A stretch of DNA of 64,000 bases from Neptunicella sp048268085. GTDB lineage: Bacteria; Pseudomonadota; Gammaproteobacteria; Enterobacterales; Alteromonadaceae. Of the stretch, positions 61,844 to 64,000 are shown one piece after another. The stretch's first letter is position 1. Every line of letters starts with the position of its first letter. The notes beneath the pieces were generated by a model. That model did not search any database, had not been told where the DNA came from, and saw nothing but the letters and a program-made list of their open reading frames with translations. The translations under genes and the position numbers were made by a program. The stretch is from contig NZ_JBLWWF010000002.1 of NCBI RefSeq assembly GCF_048268085.1, positions 124,001 through 188,000 of the forward strand. Direction: 5' to 3'.

Positions 61844-64000
61844 TTATTTCTTTTTACCTTTACGTTTATCATCGGCTTTCCATTTACCACCTTCATACCA
61901 GGCAGACCAACCAGTTGCTTTACCGTTTTTGTCTTCCGACATCACATATTGCTGCTTGGTTTTACGACTAAAACGTACCAAGGTGGCATTACCATCGGGA
62001 TCCTGCTGTGGGGCATCAGCTAAATAATAAAATTTGCTGGATAAGCGATCTCGGAATCGAGCCAGTTCTTCCACTAATGGTGCACGAGTTTCACGAGATT
62101 TAGGGAAGTTATGCGCAGCCAAGAAAATTCCTGAGGCGCCGTCACGCAATACAAAATGGGCATCGGATTTAACACATGCTAACTCTGGTAAATCAACCGG
62201 ATCTTCTTTAGGTGGGGCAACATCACCATTTCTGAGTAACTTACGGGTATTCTTACATTCTTCATTAGTACAGCCGAAATATTTGCCAAAACGTCCGTTT
62301 TTAAGTTCCATATTCGAGCCACAACGATCACATTCAATTAACGGCCCGTCGTAACCTTTAATTTTAAAGGTGCCTTGCTCGATTTCAGTACCATGACAAT
62401 CCGGCGTATTACCACAAACATGTAATTTGCGCTTTTCGTCAATTAGATAGTTATCCATCGCGGTTTCACAGATAGGACAACGATGTTTGGAACGAAGTAT
62501 TTCCGTTTCCAGTTCTTCTTCATCATCCACTTTTACGGCTTCTTCACCGGGTACCAAATTCATTGTTTGGGTACAACGTTCTTTGGGTGGCAAGTTATAT
62601 CCGGAACAACCAAGAAACACGCCAGTACTGGCGGTACGTAACATCATGTCCCGTGCACATTTGGGGCATTTTATCCCGGTAGGCACAGCCTGATTAGGCT
62701 GCATTCCGCCCTCTTCCGACGGTTTTTCGGCCTGTAACAAGCGGCTATAAAAATCTTTGTAAAATTCGTCCAGCACCTTTTTCCATTGCAGTTTACCTTC
62801 GGCAATTTCATCCAGATGCATTTCCATGTTGGCAGTAAAATCAAAACTTAATAAGTTATTGAAATTATTAACTAATCTATCATTAACTATCTCACCCATT
62901 TTTTCTGCATAGAAACGACGATTTTCAATTCGGACGTACCCCCGATCTTGAATCGTCGAAATGATACTGGCGTAGGTTGACGGACGACCAATACCACGTT
63001 TTTCCAACTCTTTTACCAATGACGCTTCATTAAAACGTGCGATAGGTTTAGTAAAGTGCTGTTTAGGATCAAGCTGCTGTAAATTCAGGATGTCACCTTC
63101 TTTGGCATCCGGTAACAACAAGTCTTCTTCGCCTTTTTTGCGCACTTGGGTTTGTACTTTAGTCCAACCGTCAAAGCGCAACACTCGGCCTTTGGCGGTT
63201 AATTCGAAATCGGCGGCCTGAACACGAATGGTACTGGCATCATATTGGGCTGGCGTCATTTGGCAGGCCACAAATTGGCGCCAAATCAATTCATATAAAC
63301 GCTGCGCATCGCGTTCCATTTCAGTCAGTGAATCAGATTTAACAATCACATTGGATGGACGAATCGCTTCGTGGGCTTCCTGCGCGTTTTCCTTGCTGCC
63401 ATACTTTAACGGGTTGGCTGGTAAGTAAGCATCACCAAAGTTTTTATTAATATATTCTCTGCACGTTTCTACCGCTTCGGTACTTAAATTGGTGGAGTCA
63501 GTACGCATGTAGGTTATATGACCCGCTTCGTACAAACGCTGCGCCATCATCATGGTTTTTTTCACCCCAAAACCTAAACGGGTACTGGCAGCCTGCTGTA
63601 ATGTCGAGGTAATAAAAGGAGCGGAAGGCTTACTTTGAGTAGGTTTGGATTCACGGCTAACCACTTTATAAGATGCGTCCTTCAGCACATCCAAGGCTTT
63701 TTGTGTATCCGCTTTATTAGTGGGCTTAAAGGTTTGACCATTTTGCTTAGCCACCAACATGCGTAATGGCTGTGCTTTTTGAGTATTCAGATCGGCATGC
63801 ACATCCCAAAATTCTTCTGGAACAAAAGCTTTAATTTCACGCTCACGTTCAACCACCAAACGCACCGCAACAGATTGCACCCGCCCCGCAGATAAACCCC
63901 GTGCGACTTTTTTCCATAATAAAGGTGAAACCATAAAGCCCACCACGCGATCAAGAAAACGCCGGGCTTGCTGTGCATCCACCCGATCCTGATTTAATTC
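61844..64000 (-). CDS. topA: DNA topoisomerase I, N-terminus outside the window
   Basis: The frame is open to the right edge, so the gene starts beyond it. The visible 719 residues begin within the TOPRIM/arch region (ELNQDRVDAQQARR, SAGRVQSVAVRLV). The catalytic Tyr is in HITYMRTDSTNLS. Three Cys4 zinc ribbons follow (CPKC...CSGY, CPICETAM...C, CDRCGSNM...C), then a basic C-terminal tail. It relaxes negative supercoils during transcription. A GTG at 63982 is internal and not the start. Confidence 0.96.
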   Translation of the reverse strand, partial: ELNQDRVDAQQARRFLDRVVGFMVSPLLWKKVARGLSAGRVQSVAVRLVVEREREIKAFVPEEFWDVHADLNTQKAQPLRMLVAKQNGQTFKPTNKADTQKALDVLKDASYKVVSRESKPTQSKPSAPFITSTLQQAASTRLGFGVKKTMMMAQRLYEAGHITYMRTDSTNLSTEAVETCREYINKNFGDAYLPANPLKYGSKENAQEAHEAIRPSNVIVKSDSLTEMERDAQRLYELIWRQFVACQMTPAQYDASTIRVQAADFELTAKGRVLRFDGWTKVQTQVRKKGEEDLLLPDAKEGDILNLQQLDPKQHFTKPIARFNEASLVKELEKRGIGRPSTYASIISTIQDRGYVRIENRRFYAEKMGEIVNDRLVNNFNNLLSFDFTANMEMHLDEIAEGKLQWKKVLDEFYKDFYSRLLQAEKPSEEGGMQPNQAVPTGIKCPKCARDMMLRTASTGVFLGCSGYNLPPKERCTQTMNLVPGEEAVKVDDEEELETEILRSKHRCPICETAMDNYLIDEKRKLHVCGNTPDCHGTEIEQGTFKIKGYDGPLIECDRCGSNMELKNGRFGKYFGCTNEECKNTRKLLRNGDVAPPKEDPVDLPELACVKSDAHFVLRDGASGIFLAAHNFPKSRETRAPLVEELARFRDRLSSKFYYLADAPQQDPDGNATLVRFSRKTKQQYVMSEDKNGKATGWSAWYEGGKWKADDKRKGKKK

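Noticed and set aside
1..64000. CRISPR arrays, tRNA or rRNA genes, insertion sequences, prophage genes
   Set aside because: Looked for on both strands. No repeat-spacer pattern, tRNA-like fold, rRNA sequence, transposase or integrase was seen.

Overview
The window looks like chromosome of a marine heterotrophic gammaproteobacterium of the Alteromonadales, probably Alteromonadaceae (Glaciecola, Paraglaciecola or Aliiglaciecola-like). The basis is the gene families together: a MerR-type LiuR over a leucine-degradation operon, a CoA-linked valine operon, two large TonB-dependent receptors, a CrbS/CrbR-like acetate-switch pair, gshA, rlmA and topA. This placement is inference from content. There are no rRNA or tRNA genes, no insertion sequence and no CRISPR array. 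Both ends are cut, through smrB on the left and topA on the right.

Layout. 1-9000: smrB end, a MASE1/PAS/GGDEF cyclase, a lytic transglycosylase-like lipoprotein, gshA and an M16 peptidase lipoprotein. Between the transglycosylase gene and gshA lie two near-identical tandem units, each with a sigma-E-like promoter and an intrinsic terminator, read as two small RNAs. 9057-15650: pseudouridine synthase, ketopantoate reductase and DUF1993 genes. They are followed by an alpha-glucosidase with its probable LacI-family regulator and operators, a GmhB-type phosphatase and rlmA. 15722-19759: a very large propeller/Y_Y_Y/GGDEF/EAL protein. 19993-25479: a valine operon (mmsA, acyl-CoA dehydrogenase, 3-hydroxyisobutyryl-CoA hydrolase, mmsB, SDR). 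25740-28646: a receiver-TPR protein and a thiolase. 28855-35841: liuR and liuABCDE. LiuR-like operators sit before both catabolic operons, so leucine and valine breakdown are probably co-regulated.

35842-38620 is an AT-rich accessory patch: a 49-residue Cys/His protein, an unknown 222-residue protein with a possible HEPN-like signature, and a RelB/RelE-type toxin-antitoxin pair joined to a CPBP membrane protease. 38653-42337 holds two FKBP isomerases, a secreted amidase and a TPR-sulfotransferase. 42457-47375 has a TonB receptor divergent from a BCCT transporter.

48686-53854 holds an SSF-fused hybrid histidine kinase and a LuxR-type regulator like CrbS/CrbR, separated by a 2H phosphoesterase and a GFA protein. 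53917-60734 is a locus for polyhydroxybutyrate or 3-hydroxybutyrate use: a TonB receptor diverges from a tight operon of GntP permease, secreted MetX-fold hydrolase, PHB depolymerase and 3-hydroxybutyrate dehydrogenase, with two perfect palindromes at the shared promoter. Its products (acetoacetate, acetyl-CoA) match the end products of the leucine operon, and the thiolase can join both to central metabolism. The window closes with a small membrane protein, a DUF2058 protein and topA.
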